Source: Limnomonas spitsbergensis (taxonomy: Eukaryota > Chlorophyta > Chlorophyceae > Chlamydomonadales). From it: 64,000 nucleotides of DNA. Made by a program: the position numbers and the translations under genes. Below are positions 57,919 to 60,900 of this stretch, in pieces. Below the pieces are notes generated by a model. The model made no database searches. It saw nothing but the letters and a program-made list of their open reading frames with translations, and was not told the origin of the DNA. The DNA is taken from assembly GCA_037349105.1 (NCBI GenBank), contig JAYJMM010000114.1, positions 2,542,001-2,606,000 of the forward strand, read 5' to 3'. How positions within the stretch are numbered: position 1 is the first letter of the stretch; each line of letters begins with the position of its first letter.

Positions 57919-60900
57919 CCTGCTGCTGCTGCTCCTGCGTAGTATCAGGGTAGGCTCAAGGAGACAATCAGAGTTTATTTCCGCACGCAACTGACCCGAG
58001 TTGGGGCCATTTGGGGCACGCTCCTCCTGCGTCAGTCCAATACTCCAATACAGAGCATCACTCACAAGGATGTCCCTTGTTTTATTTTGGCTTGAGTTTC
58101 TCTTCAATGGCTTACTGAAATGGCCAGCTTAAATGTATTCGTCATACAGATGAGGTGGTTGGATTATCAGGGACAGAGAAACTGGCGCCGAGCCATGCAT
58201 GCCGTGGCCAATGTGGCACGCTCCTAATGGCCAGGTGACGCTCTCCTAATGGCTCCTAATGGCCGACATGCTCCACTCCTAATAAGAAATAACCGATGTG
58301 ACGTGGCTGCAATGCAGGAAAAAGCCATTGTTCAGTACGAGCTGGAGGACACTCTGCAGAAGCTGGAGGTGAGGTCACACAGGGCCTGCAGTGTGTTGAT
58401 TTCAGTGCGCATCAATGTGCGCCAGTTTCTGTGCAAGCCAGGCCAGCATTGGCACTTTGGCAGGTCTCTGATCAGCTACCCCCTGGCCGATGAGGGAGGT
58501 GTGTGGGACAAATGGACAATGCTCGACTCAAGCAGGAAGGCCAACTACACGAGGACATCCAACTGGAGGTCACACTGGAGGTCCTTCACAATGTCCACTC
58601 ATGTACACATGCCATCATCCTTGTGTGTGGTGCCACCTATTCTACGTCTGAATGAGTGACGTGCACACGCGTGATGTCACACTCAGCAAAGAGGGTGACA
58701 GAGGGGGGGCAGTCATGCGTGCTGGGGGATGACGTGCTTTCCCTGGTTGCCGTGCAGTGTGCGCTTGACTGCTGACACCGCAGCGCCATCAATGTCTTAG
58801 AATTCAGAATGTATGGTTGTCCTATGCATGTTGCTCATCGCCACTTCCGCCGCTGCCCCTCTGCTTGACTGACCGACCCCCTTGAACCTGGAACCTGGAA
58901 CCTGCCTTTCTCCGCAGATCATGACAGATCACAAGCTCACGTTTGAGGGGCATGCCACCAAGCTGGTGAAGACATTCCTCTCCAGCGCCGAGTACGCGGA
59001 CCCTCCACAATACCTCAACCATGTCATGGTGAGTGCAGGACCAGCACAGCTATTTGTTCCCCTGTCTTTCAGCCTCAACTCAGCTACATCGTGGCCTGTT
59101 GCCGAGGGGGCGCTGTTCCTGTGAGTTGCGGCTAAACTGTGCGCAAAATACCTCCTGCAATCCACCCTGTGATGTTGTTGTTACCAAGTTGACGCAACCA
59201 CCCACAGCCTTTTGCGAAAGGGCCAGGCAGAGCAAACCGGGGAGAAACCAGGAATCCCTGTGCCCCCCTGTCCAGGTGGATGGCAAGCTGTTCCCCCTCT
59301 TCGTGAGCGCCATGGAGTCTCTCCCCTCGATCTCCATCACCACCAACTTCAAGTCGATGAGCCCGGCACCGTCCACCTTTGGTGAGCTGCCCAGTTAAGA
59401 GTTTAGGGTTTAGGAAAACCTTAACTGTCCAGTGTTCGCCTCAGTGCGCTGCAGACGCAACCTTGGGAGCGCGCCTGGGCGGCCGTGACTGGGCCAATCG
59501 GGACCAAACCTGAAACCTTTAACCCTAAACCTTGGGAGCGCGCCTGGGCGACTGTGACTGGGCCAATCGGGACCAAACCTGAAACCCTTAACCCTAAACC
59601 CTGAACCTTAAGAGCACGCCTGGGCGACTGCGACTGGGCCAATTGGTACCAAACGGCTTGACTGGCCATGGGCCGGTGCTCGGTCTGAGCAGCAGGCACA
59701 TTGCGGCACCCATCCCTGCCAGGCCCTGCCAGGCCCTCGCCTCCCCCTGGGGGGAGGGGGAAGGGCTGCTTCTACCGTCTGGGGACTCAAATTTCATTTG
59801 TGGGGGCAATTGTGCAGAGGCCTTTGAAAAAAGTGGAGGAGGTCGCTGTGGACTGTTCGGGGATGGGGTAACAGCAGCCTCAGCCTGGTGGACGAGCTGA
59901 AGAGCCTCCCAGTCCTGCCTGCTTGCAAGGGGGATTTCTGCTTGTATGTCAGAACAGCATAAGTACAGCAGTGGCACTTGCTGCTGAACTACTGGGATTC
60001 AGGGCTAAGGGTTAAGCACCCTAAAGACTGAACCCTGAATCCTTGCTGGTGTTCTCCTGTGGTTCAGGGTTTGCGGTTACGGGCCTCATAACCTAAACTT
60101 TCAGCCCTTGTTGCTGAACCTGCTGCTGCTGCTGCTGCTGCTGCTGTCAATAGGGAACGATGCGGCCATGTCCACCCCAGTCAAGTTCCCCCCCTCGCTG
60201 GACCCCCTGGTGGATTTCCTCATGCCGCCGTACGAGACCGTGCTCGTCATTATCGCCATGGTTTACTGCGAGAAGATAAAAAGAGACCTGGCCTCGGTGG
60301 GTGGGTGGGAAGTTGGTGGATTGAGGTACGAGGGTTTGAGGGCATGTCCCGCATGAGACTGTGCCCTTGACCATCGTTATGGCAAACACCCCGTGCGTCC
60401 TGCACGCCTTGTTTCTTGCAACCTGCTTTGTTGGGCCGGTAACGTTGCCAGAATCACTGGTGCAAACTAAAATGTACTCCCTGGCGTGGATATGCAGGAG
60501 GAGGCCCTGCCCACACCTTTCATCAGTGCCCCCCCGCCCACACTTTTCATCAGCGTCCGCCTGCCCACACTTTTCATCAGCGCCCCCCCCCCCCTCGCAC
60601 ACACTGGCGTGGATATGCAGGAGGAGGCCCTGCTGGGTAGCCACCCCGGGCCACGCACCCCGCTGGACATGGTGCTGTACGAGTTCTTCATCTCTCGCTA
60701 CGGGGCACGGCAGTGCGTCGACCTCCATTTGTCCGCGTTCATCAAGTCCGTGCAGCAGTGCAAGTGAGTGGGCAGCATGTGGGAGGGGATGGGGTTCAGC
60801 AGCGAGCAGGTGAATGGACAGCAGTGCACGTGAGTGGGTAGCGTATGGGAGCAGTGGTGGACAGCAGTGTCTTTTATTCATTAAAGGCCGTGAAATGTTG

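Noticed and set aside
57737..57994. Leu/Val-rich frame resembling a membrane protein
   Set aside because: It is produced by CTG/TTG triplet repeats in an intron.
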